Of a stretch of DNA of 23,376 nucleotides, positions 1 to 6,811 are shown piece by piece; positions within the stretch are counted from its first letter, which is position 1, and every line of letters starts with the position of its first letter. The translations under genes and the position numbers were made by a program. This stretch comes from DASTGO01 sp035719045. GTDB lineage: Bacteria > Actinomycetota > Actinomycetes > Actinomycetales > Kineosporiaceae. Where the stretch lies: positions 1 to 23,376 of the forward strand of contig DASTGO010000054.1 in NCBI GenBank assembly GCA_035719045.1. The letters are read 5' to 3'. The notes beneath the pieces were generated by a model. It was not told where the DNA came from. It saw only the letters and a program-made list of their open reading frames with translations, and did no database searches.

Positions 1-37
1 CACCGCGATCGGGCTGGACCGCGGGGAGCACTCCTGA
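1..37 (+). CDS. C-terminal fragment of an upstream gene (possibly ftsH)
   Basis: An open frame enters from the left edge and ends TAIGLDRGEHS at a TGA at 35-37. Only 11 residues are visible, so the sequence does not identify the product. In M. tuberculosis and many actinobacteria the gene before folE is ftsH, the membrane AAA+ zinc protease. That is the contextual guess, not something seen here. The codons are GC-rich in the third position, which is consistent with real coding sequence. Confidence 0.4.
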   Translation, partial: TAIGLDRGEHS

Positions 38-117
38 CCGCGACGGCGGCCGACGGAGCGGGTCCGCAGGGCGCCGGGGCTGCTGGCCGCGGCGCCCTCA
101 CCGACACCGCCGGCCTG

Positions 118-717
118 GTGACGGCCGAGGAGTTCGAGGCCCGGAGCCGTCCGCCCTACGACGCCGCCCGGGTCGAACGGGCGGTCCGGGAGATCCTGCT
201 GGCCATCGGCGAGGATCCGGAGCGGGACGGCCTGCGGGACACCCCGGCCCGGGTGGCGCGGGCCTATGCGGAGATGTTCGCGGGCCTGTACCAGTCGCCC
301 GCGGATGTGCTCACCACCACCTTCGACCTCGGTCACGACGAGATGGTCGTGGTCAAGGACATCGAGGTGTTCTCCTGCTGCGAGCACCACCTGGTGCCGT
401 TCCACGGGGTGGCCCACGTCGGCTATGTGCCCGCCCCGGACGGGCGGATCACCGGGCTGTCGAAACTGGCCCGGCTGGTGGACCTGTACGCCCGGCGCCC
501 GCAGGTGCAGGAGCGCCTGACCACCCAGGTCGCCGACTCCCTCGTCGGGCTGCTGGCCCCGCGCGGGGTGATCGTGATCGTCGAGTGCGAGCACCTGTGC
601 ATGTCCATGCGGGGGGTGCGCAAGCCCGGCTCGCGGACCGTCACCTCGGCCGTGCGCGGTCAGTTGCGGCACCCGGCCACCCGGGCGGAGGCGATGAGTC
701 TCATCCTCGGCCGCTAG
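118..717 (+). CDS. folE: GTP cyclohydrolase I (FolE)
   Basis: FolE converts GTP to 7,8-dihydroneopterin triphosphate, the first step of tetrahydrofolate synthesis, in the cytoplasm. The 199-residue product has the usual length for the family. The zinc ligands are visible: Cys88 and His91 in the CCEHHLVPFHG motif (residues 87-97), and Cys161 in CEHLCMSMRGV. The GVRKPGSRTVTSA segment follows as expected. The N-terminal region GEDPERDGLRDTPARVARAY is typical of actinobacterial FolE. The GTG at 118 gives the normal length but has no obvious ribosome site. The frame stays open upstream to a CTG at 34 that does have one (see findings). A strong hairpin directly after the stop separates this gene from folP. 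Confidence 0.96.
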   Translation: MTAEEFEARSRPPYDAARVERAVREILLAIGEDPERDGLRDTPARVARAYAEMFAGLYQSPADVLTTTFDLGHDEMVVVKDIEVFSCCEHHLVPFHGVAHVGYVPAPDGRITGLSKLARLVDLYARRPQVQERLTTQVADSLVGLLAPRGVIVIVECEHLCMSMRGVRKPGSRTVTSAVRGQLRHPATRAEAMSLILGR

Positions 718-719
718 AA

Positions 720-766
720 CAGCGACAGGACCCCTCGAAGTACGAGTTCGAGGGGTCCTGTCGCTG
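720..766 (+). terminator. 20-bp perfect hairpin after folE
   Basis: Bases 720-739 are exactly complementary to 747-766, with a 7-base loop (740-746). The stem begins two bases after the folE stop. There is no T tract, which is common for terminators in high-GC actinobacteria. It probably ends the folE transcript. Confidence 0.75.
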
Positions 767-1172
767 GCGATGCCGTTCAGGCCGGGACACCACCACCCGG
801 TCCGGACCGCTACGCCGCCCACGTCATCGGACGTGGTACCGGCAGATCACCCCACCGGCGTGCTCGTCACGGACCGTCCCGGACGCCACGGGGAGCGCCG
901 GCTCCCGAAGTCGGTTGCAGCATCCAGATCCGGGTCTCCCCGCCCTGCCGCGCTCACCGGCTCCGACCCGTCGGCCGCGGCTTCCACCGTGACCTCTGAT
1001 CCCCCGGAAACCCTCCGGGGTCGGCCGCTCCGCCCCTTGGCGTGGGGAGATTTCTACTCCCCGCCCGCAGGACGCGCAAGGGGTTGCGCCCGGGGGATCT
1101 GCCCCCTCCCCATCGTCGTCGCGGGTCAGCAATGCGCTTGCCCCGCAAGAGTTTTCGCGGGATATCCCCAAC
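767..1172. other. Intergenic region between folE and folP, left part
   Basis: No convincing gene lies here; the open frames are composition artefacts with no recognisable protein. Several small hairpins are visible: GGGAGC/GCTCCC (891-896 with 901-906), CCCCGGA/TCCGGGG (1002-1008 with 1014-1020), GGGGAG/CTCCCC (1044-1049 with 1057-1062) and CCCGC/GCGGG (1142-1146 with 1157-1161). The right end (about 1140-1172) is less GC-rich than its surroundings and leads into the TGTGGA array. Function is unknown. Confidence 0.5.
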
Positions 1173-1258
1173 TGTGGACGGGGTTGTGGGCAAGGTGTGG
1201 AGAGCTGCCACCCACCCTGTGGACCGACACCCATGAGGTGTGGAGACCCTGTGGACAC
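1173..1258 (-). promoter_or_regulatory. Array of six DnaA-box-like sites upstream of folP
   Basis: Six nonamers related to TGTGGACAA, the reverse complement of the actinobacterial DnaA box TTGTCCACA, lie in one orientation. They start at 1173 (TGTGGACGG), 1185 (TGTGGGCAA), 1196 (TGTGGAGAG), 1218 (TGTGGACCG), 1239 (TGTGGAGAC) and 1250 (TGTGGACAC). Matches are 7 or 8 of 9. Start-to-start spacings are 12, 11, 22, 21 and 11 bases, close to whole helical turns. The array ends about 36 bases before the predicted folP transcription start. DnaA binding is an inference; the array itself is seen directly. Confidence 0.55.
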
Positions 1259-1280
1259 CGGCCAGGGTGCCGGGCGCGAT

Positions 1281-1296
1281 TAGGGTTAGCCGCGTG
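1281..1296 (+). promoter_or_regulatory. Leaderless promoter of folP
   Basis: TAGGGT (1281-1286) matches the TANNNT -10 consensus and lies 7 bases before the GTG at 1294. This places the transcription start at or next to the start codon. No Shine-Dalgarno sequence is present. Confidence 0.6.
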
Positions 1297-2211
1297 AGCA
1301 GTGTCCTGGGCCTGCCGGCCGCGCTCGACGGGATCCGGCGCTGCCTCGTCATGGGCGTGGTCAACGTGACCCCTGACTCCTTCAGCGACGGTGGCCGCTG
1401 GTTCGAGCGGGACGAGGCGATCGCCCACGGACTGCGGATGGCGGCCGAGGGGGCGGACCTCCTCGACGTCGGCGGGGAGTCCACCCGTCCCGGCGCCGGC
1501 CGGGTCCCGGTGGAGGAGGAGCTGCGCCGGGTGATCCCCGTGGTGTCCGAGCTGGCCGCGGCGGGTCTCGTGGTCAGCGTCGACACCATGCGCGCCGAGG
1601 TGGCCGATGCGGCGCTGACCGCGGGGGCCTCGATCGTCAACGATGTCAGCGGAGGCCTGGCCGACCCGCAGATGGCCGCTCTGGTCGCCGACTCCCGGGT
1701 GCCGTACATCGCGATGCACTGGCGGGCGCACAGCGACCGGATGGACTCCCTCGCCCGGTACGGCGACGTGGTGACCGAGGTGGTGGCCGAGCTGTCCGCG
1801 CGGCTGGACGCCCTGGTCGCGGCCGGGGTCGACCCGCGCCAGGTGCTGCTGGACCCCGGGCTCGGTTTCGCCAAACGCGGCGAGCACAACTGGTCCCTGC
1901 TGGCCCACCTGGACCGGGTGCTCGCCCTCGGCCGACCGGTCGTGATCGGGACCTCCCGCAAGCGGTTCCTCGGCGCGGTGCTCGCCGGGGCCGACGGCAC
2001 GCCCGCCCCGGCGCAGGCCCGCGACGAGGCCACCACCGCCACCTCCGCCCTGGCCGCGGTGGCCGGTGCCTGGTGCGTGCGGGTGCACGAGGTGCGCGGC
2101 TCGGCGGACGCCGTCCGGGTGGCGGCCGCCTGGCGGGAGGCCGGCGCCGCGAGGGAGCCGGGCGGGATGGAGCCGGGTGCAGGGGAGCTGGGCGTGGGGG
2201 AGCCGGCGTGA
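1294..2211 (+). CDS. folP: Dihydropteroate synthase (FolP)
   Basis: FolP condenses 6-hydroxymethyl-7,8-dihydropterin diphosphate with p-aminobenzoate to give dihydropteroate; it is the sulfonamide target. The predicted protein is 305 residues. Family signatures are clear: GVVNVTPDSFSDGG (residues 21-34), GGESTRPGAG (60-69), a NDVSGG segment, a LLDPGLGFAKRGEHN segment and GTSRKRFLG near the end of the barrel. The GTG at 1294 is chosen over the in-frame GTG at 1240 because a TAGGGT hexamer sits 7 bases upstream and because residues encoded from 1240 are not family-like. The last 19 residues are a low-complexity tail (EPGGM EPGAG ELGVG EPA) made by a 15-base tandem repeat. folB follows after a 73-base spacer. 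Confidence 0.95.
   Translation: MSSVLGLPAALDGIRRCLVMGVVNVTPDSFSDGGRWFERDEAIAHGLRMAAEGADLLDVGGESTRPGAGRVPVEEELRRVIPVVSELAAAGLVVSVDTMRAEVADAALTAGASIVNDVSGGLADPQMAALVADSRVPYIAMHWRAHSDRMDSLARYGDVVTEVVAELSARLDALVAAGVDPRQVLLDPGLGFAKRGEHNWSLLAHLDRVLALGRPVVIGTSRKRFLGAVLAGADGTPAPAQARDEATTATSALAAVAGAWCVRVHEVRGSADAVRVAAAWREAGAAREPGGMEPGAGELGVGEPA
2155..2210 (+). repeat. 15-bp imperfect tandem repeat in the 3' end of folP
   Basis: Units start at 2155, 2170 and 2185, with a partial fourth at 2200. The consensus begins GAGCCGGGYG. They encode five-residue repeats in a tail beyond the catalytic barrel, so they probably add a disordered extension. Confidence 0.75.
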
Positions 2212-2281
2212 GTGAGCGCAGCGAGCGAACCGACGAGCCGGGCGCGGGGCTCAGGGCGGCGACGAGCGCCAGCGAGGAGTC
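2208..2281 (+). repeat. GAGCGCAGCGAGCG-type dispersed element between folP and folB
   Basis: The spacer contains two related arms: one at 2208-2230 with core GAGCGCAGCGAGCGAAC, and one at 2256-2281 with core GAGCGCCAGCGAGGAGTC. In one frame this reads SERSERTDEP...SASEESA, a pattern I recall from many actinobacterial intergenic regions, often mis-annotated as N-termini. The right arm supplies the GAGGAG ribosome site of folB. No transposase is nearby. Calling it a dispersed genomic repeat needs a whole-genome search. Confidence 0.55.
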
Positions 2282-2284
2282 GGC

Positions 2285-2713
2285 ATGAGTGGTCTGCCCG
2301 CCGTTCTCGACGCCGCGGGACGGCCGCTGGACCAGATCGCGCTGGTCGGGGTGAGCGCCTACGGCCGGCACGGGGTCTTCGACCACGAGCGCCGTGACGG
2401 CCAGCAGTTCCACGTGGACGCCGTGCTGCACCTCGACACCCGCCCCGCGGCGGCCAGCGACGACCTCGCCGACACCGTGGACTACGGCGCGCTGGCCGTC
2501 GGGCTGGCCGACGTCATCCGCGGCGAACCCGTGAACCTGCTGGAGACCCTGGCAGGACGGCTGGCCGGGGTCTGCCTGGCCGATCCCCGGGTGGCCGCCG
2601 TGGACATCACCCTGCACAAGCCGCAGGCCCCGGTCACCGAGCAGTTCGAGGACGTCCGGCTGAGCGTCCGCCGGTACCGCGGCGCGACCACCGAGGAGGG
2701 AACCCGGTCGTGA
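2285..2713 (+). CDS. folB: Dihydroneopterin aldolase (FolB)
   Basis: FolB cleaves 7,8-dihydroneopterin to 6-hydroxymethyl-7,8-dihydropterin and glycolaldehyde. The product is 142 residues, a little longer than the typical 120 because of an N-terminal lead-in. Seen motifs are DQIALVGVSAYGRHGVFDHE near the N-terminus, the VDYGALA segment in the middle, and ITLHKPQAPV near the C-terminus, which carries the conserved active-site lysine. The ATG at 2285 follows a GCGAGGAG ribosome site at about 2272-2279 that lies inside the dispersed repeat. Its stop overlaps the folK GTG by four bases (GTGA), so folK translation is probably coupled to it. Confidence 0.94.
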   Translation: MSGLPAVLDAAGRPLDQIALVGVSAYGRHGVFDHERRDGQQFHVDAVLHLDTRPAAASDDLADTVDYGALAVGLADVIRGEPVNLLETLAGRLAGVCLADPRVAAVDITLHKPQAPVTEQFEDVRLSVRRYRGATTEEGTRS

Positions 2714-3267
2714 GCGAGACCGTGGAGCGTGTGGACGAGCACCCGGCCCGGCCGGCACCGGCCGTGCTGGCGCTGGGCGCCAACCTCGGGGACCGGCTGG
2801 CCACCCTGCAGTCCGCGGTCGACGAGCTGGCCGGGTTCGAGGGGGTGCGGCTGGTCGCGGCCTCCCCGGTGGTCGAGACCGAACCGGTCGGCGGGCCGGA
2901 GCAGCCGGACTTCCTCAACGCGGTCCTGCTGGTCGAGACCACGCTGTCCCCGCTGGAACTGCTCGCCGCCTGCCAGCAGGTCGAGACCGACCACGGCCGG
3001 CGGCGGATCGTGCGCTGGGGTCCACGCACCCTCGACGTCGACCTGATCGCCTACGAAGGGCTGGTCGCGGACACCGCGGCGCTGACCCTGCCGCATCCGC
3101 GCGCCGGGGAGCGGGCGTTCGTCCTCGACCCGTGGCTGGCCGCCGACCCGCAGGCCGCCCTGCCCGGCCCGGACGGCGCCGTGCCGGTTGCGCAGCTGCT
3201 GGCCCGGGCGGGCGACCGTGAGGGCCTGCGGCACCGTCCGGAGCTGGCGCTGAAGGTCCCGCGGTGA
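2710..3267 (+). CDS. folK: 6-hydroxymethyl-7,8-dihydropterin pyrophosphokinase (FolK)
   Basis: FolK transfers pyrophosphate from ATP to 6-hydroxymethyl-7,8-dihydropterin and supplies the FolP substrate. The protein is 185 residues. HPPK landmarks are ALGANLGDRLATLQSAV (about residues 18-34), a VVETEPVGGPEQPDFLNAV segment, the RWGPRTLDVDLIAY catalytic signature with its paired aspartates, and LPHPRAGERAFVLDP. The GTG start overlaps the folB stop in GTGA. The stop likewise overlaps the next GTG. The compact arrangement indicates one transcript running from folP to the DUF3180 gene. Confidence 0.96.
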   Translation: MSETVERVDEHPARPAPAVLALGANLGDRLATLQSAVDELAGFEGVRLVAASPVVETEPVGGPEQPDFLNAVLLVETTLSPLELLAACQQVETDHGRRRIVRWGPRTLDVDLIAYEGLVADTAALTLPHPRAGERAFVLDPWLAADPQAALPGPDGAVPVAQLLARAGDREGLRHRPELALKVPR

Positions 3268-3737
3268 CCCCGGCCCGGCCGCTGACCCTGGCCGTCCTGG
3301 CCGTTCTCGCGACGGGGCTGACCTGGTTGGGCCTGGACCTGTGGAGCAGCCGGGGCGGGCTGACCCCGCCCCTGCCGTGGGCGACCCTGCTGTTCCTGGT
3401 GGCTCTGGTGGGGGCGGTGATCTCCGCCGGGCTGCCGGTGCGCCGCTGGGTGTCCGGGCGCCGGGAACGGGCCCTGAACCCGCTGGTCGCCGCCCGCACC
3501 GTGGTGCTGGCCAAGGCCGCGGCCTACGGCGGGGCACTGCTCACCGGGTGGTACGCCGGGCAGGCGCTGGCCCTGCTGCCGGAACTGGTCGAGGTCCGGC
3601 GGGCCCGGCTGCTGCTGGCCGCGGGGTGTGCCGTGGCCGCGATCGGGCTGGCCGCGGCGGGGTTGGTCGTGCAGCGGTGGTGCCGGGTGCCCCCGCCGGA
3701 CGACGACCACGACGGCTCCGACCGCGGGAAGCGCTGA
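3264..3737 (+). CDS. DUF3180 family membrane protein
   Basis: This is a 157-residue integral membrane protein with four predicted hydrophobic segments at about residues 5-25, 34-56, 78-100 and 109-132, and a charged, basic C-terminus (DDDHDGSDRGKR). Its position directly after folK matches the DUF3180 family (Rv3605c in M. tuberculosis). That family accompanies the folate genes across actinobacteria, but its function is unknown. The GTG start overlaps the folK stop by four bases, so it is the last gene of the coupled folate operon. A role in transport or membrane anchoring of folate metabolism would be only a guess from context. Confidence 0.85.
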   Translation: MTPARPLTLAVLAVLATGLTWLGLDLWSSRGGLTPPLPWATLLFLVALVGAVISAGLPVRRWVSGRRERALNPLVAARTVVLAKAAAYGGALLTGWYAGQALALLPELVEVRRARLLLAAGCAVAAIGLAAAGLVVQRWCRVPPPDDDHDGSDRGKR

Positions 3738-3761
3738 ACGCGGGCGGCACCTGACGGCGTA

Positions 3762-3806
3762 CTCGTCGTCTCACCTGGCTTCGCGACGAGGCCGCCTGCG
3801 GCCTTT
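3762..3806 (+). terminator. Terminator hairpins after the folate operon
   Basis: AGGCCG (3789-3794) pairs with CGGCCT (3799-3804) across a CCTG loop and is followed by TT. It overlaps a second possible stem, CTCGTCG (3762-3768) with CGACGAG (3784-3790). A further 8-bp stem, GACGCCCG/CGGGCGTC (3810-3817 with 3842-3849), lies just beyond. These probably end transcription of the folP-DUF3180 operon. Confidence 0.5.
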
Positions 3807-4131
3807 CCGGACGCCCGCCCGGCGGCCTGCTCGCTCTGCCCCGGGCGTCGGTCTGCGCTCTCACGGTCGGTGAGGGCGGTCACGAATGGGTCGAGACCCC
3901 GTCACTGTCAGGTGATTCACATCCACGGAATCCGCCATGTTCGGGACAGCGATCTAGTGATCATGATATTGGCACGGCCGGTAGTGGACCCCCGCCGTCC
4001 AGGGTCGGCCATCACGGATGGTGAGCCGCCGATGGGTCAATTGAGCGATATGGCCGGGGCTGTGACCAGGCCGGACGTGACACGCCGGAGCCTCGTCCGC
4101 GCATTTCCCGCACCCGCCGGAGTGCTCCACC
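3807..4131. other. Intergenic region upstream of the Ala/Pro-rich membrane protein gene
   Basis: No gene is supported. The stretch about 3905-3975 is less GC-rich than its surroundings and contains two GATC sites within GATCTAGTGATC followed by ATGATATTGG. It could be a regulatory region, but no defined operator was recognised. The right end carries the leaderless promoter of the next gene. Confidence 0.4.
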
Positions 4132-4147
4132 TAGGCTGACCGCCGTG
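4132..4147 (+). promoter_or_regulatory. Leaderless promoter, TAGGCT
   Basis: TAGGCT at 4132-4137 lies 7 bases before the GTG at 4145, the same geometry as at folP. There is no ribosome site. Confidence 0.6.
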
Positions 4148-5473
4148 TCTGGTCGTCATGGGTCGTGGCAGGTGCGGGCGTGGGCGCCCACCGCGCTGTC
4201 CGCCGTCATCGCTCTGGTTCCGGCCGGCGCACTGCTCGCCGCGGTGGGCGCCGCCGGCAGTGGCTACCTGCTGCACCGGGCCGATCTCGCCGCCGCCGGA
4301 GCCGGGGTCGCGGCGGCCGGCCTGGCCGCAGAGCGTCTGCAGACCCGCCTTGCCCGCCGCCGGGTCCGTCGCGAGCGGTGGGAGCACCGGCAGGAGGAGC
4401 AGGGCTGGCAGGTCGAGATCGAGCGCCTGCACCAGGAGCTGGCCGACGCCCATTACACCCTGACCGTCCTGCGGTCCCGGATCGTCACCCTGACCGAGCG
4501 CGCCGCCGCCGGCGGCCGGCCGACGCTGACCGAACTCGCCGCCCGGCAGCGGCTGGCCCGGGAGGCGGCCTATGGCGACGTGCCGACCATGCAGCTGCGG
4601 CGGATCACCCCTGCTGAACCGGCAGCCGCCCCGGCGACCTCGCAGGCCGGACTGCCCGCCAACCCGCTGATGCCACGCCCGATGACCGCTGCGGTCCCGG
4701 CCGTGGCAGTCCCGGCCGCCGAACCGGTGGTCACCGGCCGGCCCACCCCTGCGCAGACGGAGCGCCGCCGTCCGGTGGTCACTCTCGGCCGGTCCGACGC
4801 CCTCCCCGGCTGGCGCTCTGCGGTCCCTGCGGTTCCGGCGGTTCCCGCGGTTCCCGCGGTTCCCGCGGCCTTGACCGGGCGCGTCCCGAGCATGCCCGTG
4901 ATGCCCGTGATGCCCGGGCGTCCGGACGCCGCGCGTCCTGCGGTCGCGGCCCCCGCAGCCCAGCGGATGGTGTCCGCGCCCGCTCCTGCCGTGGGTCCGG
5001 TGTCCGCGCCCGCTCCTGCCGTGGGTCCGGCGACCGGTCCGCTGCCGGTCCGGCCGATCACCCTCGGCCCGCTGTCCCCGGCGCCGCAGCTGCCGGCGCT
5101 GCCGGACGGCCCCGCCGAGCCGGTCACCCAGCCGATCCCGCGCCCGGCCTCCGCGATGTTGCCGCCCGGTCCGCGGGACCCGGTCAGTGGGCCGCTGGCG
5201 ATCCTCGTCGACCCCGGAGCCGGGCTCCCGCGGCCCCGTTCCAACGCGGCGTCGGCCCCCACGGTGGATGCGATGGTTTACGCCGCGCTGGCCGAGGCCC
5301 GCGCCGACGAGCTCACCCGGACCCTGGAGCAGCCCGGCGACCCGGACCGGTCCGGGCGGCACCTCGGGCTGGCGGACTGGGACGAGCGGACTCCTTCGGG
5401 CCTGGTCATCGTCGGGGCGTCCACGGTCGGGGACCCTCAGGCCCGGGCTCGGCGGGGCCGTCACAGCGCCTGA
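4145..5473 (+). CDS. Ala/Pro-rich membrane protein with coiled coil (Rv3604c-like position)
   Basis: The 442-residue product starts with a hydrophobic Ala-rich region, probably two membrane segments (about residues 14-36 and 39-58). A strongly basic, charged coiled-coil stretch follows (about 60-105, including LARRRVRRERW and EIERLHQELADAHYTL). A long Pro/Ala/Val-rich region (about 155-350) then leads to a more conserved-looking C-terminal piece with AMVYAALAEARADELTRTLE. In M. tuberculosis the gene in this place, Rv3604c, is also a transmembrane protein rich in Ala, Arg and Pro, so orthology is likely. The family is probably the one called DUF6779, from memory and unverified. The linker has grown by tandem duplication (VPA repeats, MPV repeats, a 30-base duplication). 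Function is unknown; the layout suggests a membrane-anchored cytoplasmic scaffold. Confidence 0.75.
   Translation: MSGRHGSWQVRAWAPTALSAVIALVPAGALLAAVGAAGSGYLLHRADLAAAGAGVAAAGLAAERLQTRLARRRVRRERWEHRQEEQGWQVEIERLHQELADAHYTLTVLRSRIVTLTERAAAGGRPTLTELAARQRLAREAAYGDVPTMQLRRITPAEPAAAPATSQAGLPANPLMPRPMTAAVPAVAVPAAEPVVTGRPTPAQTERRRPVVTLGRSDALPGWRSAVPAVPAVPAVPAVPAALTGRVPSMPVMPVMPGRPDAARPAVAAPAAQRMVSAPAPAVGPVSAPAPAVGPATGPLPVRPITLGPLSPAPQLPALPDGPAEPVTQPIPRPASAMLPPGPRDPVSGPLAILVDPGAGLPRPRSNAASAPTVDAMVYAALAEARADELTRTLEQPGDPDRSGRHLGLADWDERTPSGLVIVGASTVGDPQARARRGRHSA
4820..4918 (+). repeat. 9-bp tandem repeats (VPA and MPV) in the linker
   Basis: Five 9-base units of GCGGTTCCC type run from 4820 to 4864; the first two differ slightly. 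A second set of three ATGCCCGTG-type units lies at 4892-4918. They encode VPA and MPV repeats. Confidence 0.85.
4970..5029 (+). repeat. Perfect 30-bp tandem duplication
   Basis: Bases 4970-4999 are repeated exactly at 5000-5029. Each copy encodes VSAPAPAVGP. The perfect identity suggests a recent duplication by replication slippage. Confidence 0.92.
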
Positions 5474-5495
5474 GCCGCAACGGATCTCGGGTCCG

Positions 5496-5508
5496 GTCCG
5501 CTGCGGAC
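5496..5508. terminator. Small hairpin between convergent genes
   Basis: GTCCG (5496-5500) pairs with CGGAC (5504-5508). It lies in the 80-base gap between two genes that converge at 5473 and 5554, where a two-way terminator is expected. The stem is short, so confidence is low. Confidence 0.3.
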
Positions 5509-5553
5509 GGTGGCTCCCGGACGATCACGACGAGGACATGACGCCCGGCGCCG

Positions 5554-6732
5554 TCACTTGTCGACGTCGCCCACCACGAAGAACATCGAGCCGAGGATGG
5601 CCACCATGTCGGCGACCAGGCAGCCCGGCAGCACCCTGGACATCACCTGCACGTTGTTGAACGACGCCGAGCGCAGCTTCAGCCGCCACGGCACCTTGTC
5701 GCCCCGGGAGACCAGGTAGTACCCGTTGATCCCCAGCGGGTTCTCCGTCCAGCGGTAGATGTGCCCCTCGGGAACCTTGAGCACCTTGGGCAGCCGGACG
5801 TTCACCGGCCCGGCGGGCAGGCTCGCCAGCTTGTCCAGACAGGCGTCGGCCAGGTCGAGGGAGACATGGACCTGTTCCGCGAGGACCTCCAGCCGGGCCA
5901 GGCAGTCCCCGGCCGTCCGGGTGACCACGCGGCCGGGACCGCCGGGGGCGAACAGTTCCCCGTACGCCAGGTACGGCTCGTCCCGGCGGATGTCCACGTC
6001 GAGCCCACTGGCCCGCCCGATCGGGCCGCTGACGCCGTACTCGGCGGCCAGCTCCGGGGACAGCACCCCGACCCCGGAGGTCCGCGCGGCGAGGATCTCG
6101 TTGCCGATCAGCAGGGACTCCAGCTCCGGCATCCGGCGCCGGACGGCCGCGACGGCGGTGCGGACCCGGCCGATCCAGCCCGCGGGCAGGTCCTCCTTGA
6201 GGCCACCGACCCGGTTGAACATGTAGTGCATCCGGCCGCCGGAGATCTCCTCCATCACCGACTGCAGTTCCTCGCGCTCCCGGAACGCGTAGAACACCGG
6301 GGTGATCGCGCCGAGCTCCAGCGGGTACGAGCCGAGGAACATCAGGGCGGACAGCACCCGGTTCAGCTCCGACAGCAGGGTCCGCGCCCAGACCGCGCGC
6401 TCGGGGACCTCCATCCCCAGCATCTGCTCCGCGGCCAGCACCACCCCGAGCTCGTTCGCGAACGCCGACAGCCAGTCGTGCCGGTTCGCCAGGACGATGA
6501 TCTGCCGGTAGTCGCGGACCTCGAAGAGCTTCTCCGCGCCGCGGTGCATGTAGCCGATGACGGGCTCGGCCCTGAGGATCTCCTCGCCGTCCACGACGAT
6601 CCGCAGGCGAAGGACACCGTGCGTGGCGGGGTGCTGGGGGCCGATGTTGAGCACCATGTCCGCGGTGGCCAGGCCTGCGGCGCCGACCCCGACGGTGAGC
6701 TGCTGTCCGGTCGCTGCTGAGGTGGTGGTCAC
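5554..6732 (-). CDS. nuoD: Stand-alone NADH-quinone oxidoreductase subunit D (NuoD-like)
   Basis: This is a 392-residue member of the 49 kDa/NuoD family, which in complex I lines the quinone site next to iron-sulfur cluster N2. Conserved parts are visible: IGPQHPATHG (residues 30-39, quinone-site histidines), GYMHRGAEKLFE (60-71; the HRG arginine, Arg64, faces N2 in known structures), RHDWL, GGRMHYMFNRVGG, and a C-terminal RLKLRSASFNNVQ. No nuoA, B, C or E-N gene is present, so this is an orphan copy, like nuoD2 of Streptomyces. The start is a GTG with CAGACT 7 bases upstream. It converges with the gene ending at 5473 and diverges from the PH-domain gene. It may serve in an alternative complex I, in assembly, or in another electron-transfer complex. 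Confidence 0.92.
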   Translation of the reverse strand: MTTTSAATGQQLTVGVGAAGLATADMVLNIGPQHPATHGVLRLRIVVDGEEILRAEPVIGYMHRGAEKLFEVRDYRQIIVLANRHDWLSAFANELGVVLAAEQMLGMEVPERAVWARTLLSELNRVLSALMFLGSYPLELGAITPVFYAFREREELQSVMEEISGGRMHYMFNRVGGLKEDLPAGWIGRVRTAVAAVRRRMPELESLLIGNEILAARTSGVGVLSPELAAEYGVSGPIGRASGLDVDIRRDEPYLAYGELFAPGGPGRVVTRTAGDCLARLEVLAEQVHVSLDLADACLDKLASLPAGPVNVRLPKVLKVPEGHIYRWTENPLGINGYYLVSRGDKVPWRLKLRSASFNNVQVMSRVLPGCLVADMVAILGSMFFVVGDVDK

Positions 6733-6811
6733 GGGCGGAAGTCTGTCACGCTCGCGGCATTCACGCCGGGACCGTCGGCCCCTATCCGGCCCGTGACATG
6801 CTGGCCCGATG
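6730..6811. promoter_or_regulatory. Divergent promoter region, nuoD and PH-domain gene
   Basis: Only 76 bases separate the two start codons. On the minus strand CAGACT (6740-6745) is 7 bases from the nuoD GTG. On the plus strand CATGCT (6797-6802) is 6 bases from the ATG at 6809. Both keep the A2 and T6 positions of the -10 consensus but lack the first T, so they are plausible rather than strong. Confidence 0.4.

Noticed and set aside
720..766. Riboswitch or ANTAR target hairpin after folE
   Set aside because: It is a single long perfect stem with a 7-base loop, directly after a stop codon; an ordinary terminator explains it better.
1173..1258. Chromosomal replication origin
   Set aside because: There is no dnaA, dnaN or gyrB nearby and no AT-rich unwinding region; a DnaA-box-like cluster is the most that can be said.
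1240..1293. Longer folP starting at the GTG at 1240
   Set aside because: The added residues are not family-like and the segment contains a DnaA-box-like site and the -10 hexamer.
4037..5464. A 475-codon frame antisense to the Ala/Pro-rich membrane protein
   Set aside because: It is rich in Gly/Arg/His repeats derived from the repeats of the plus-strand gene and lacks a start signal or family.
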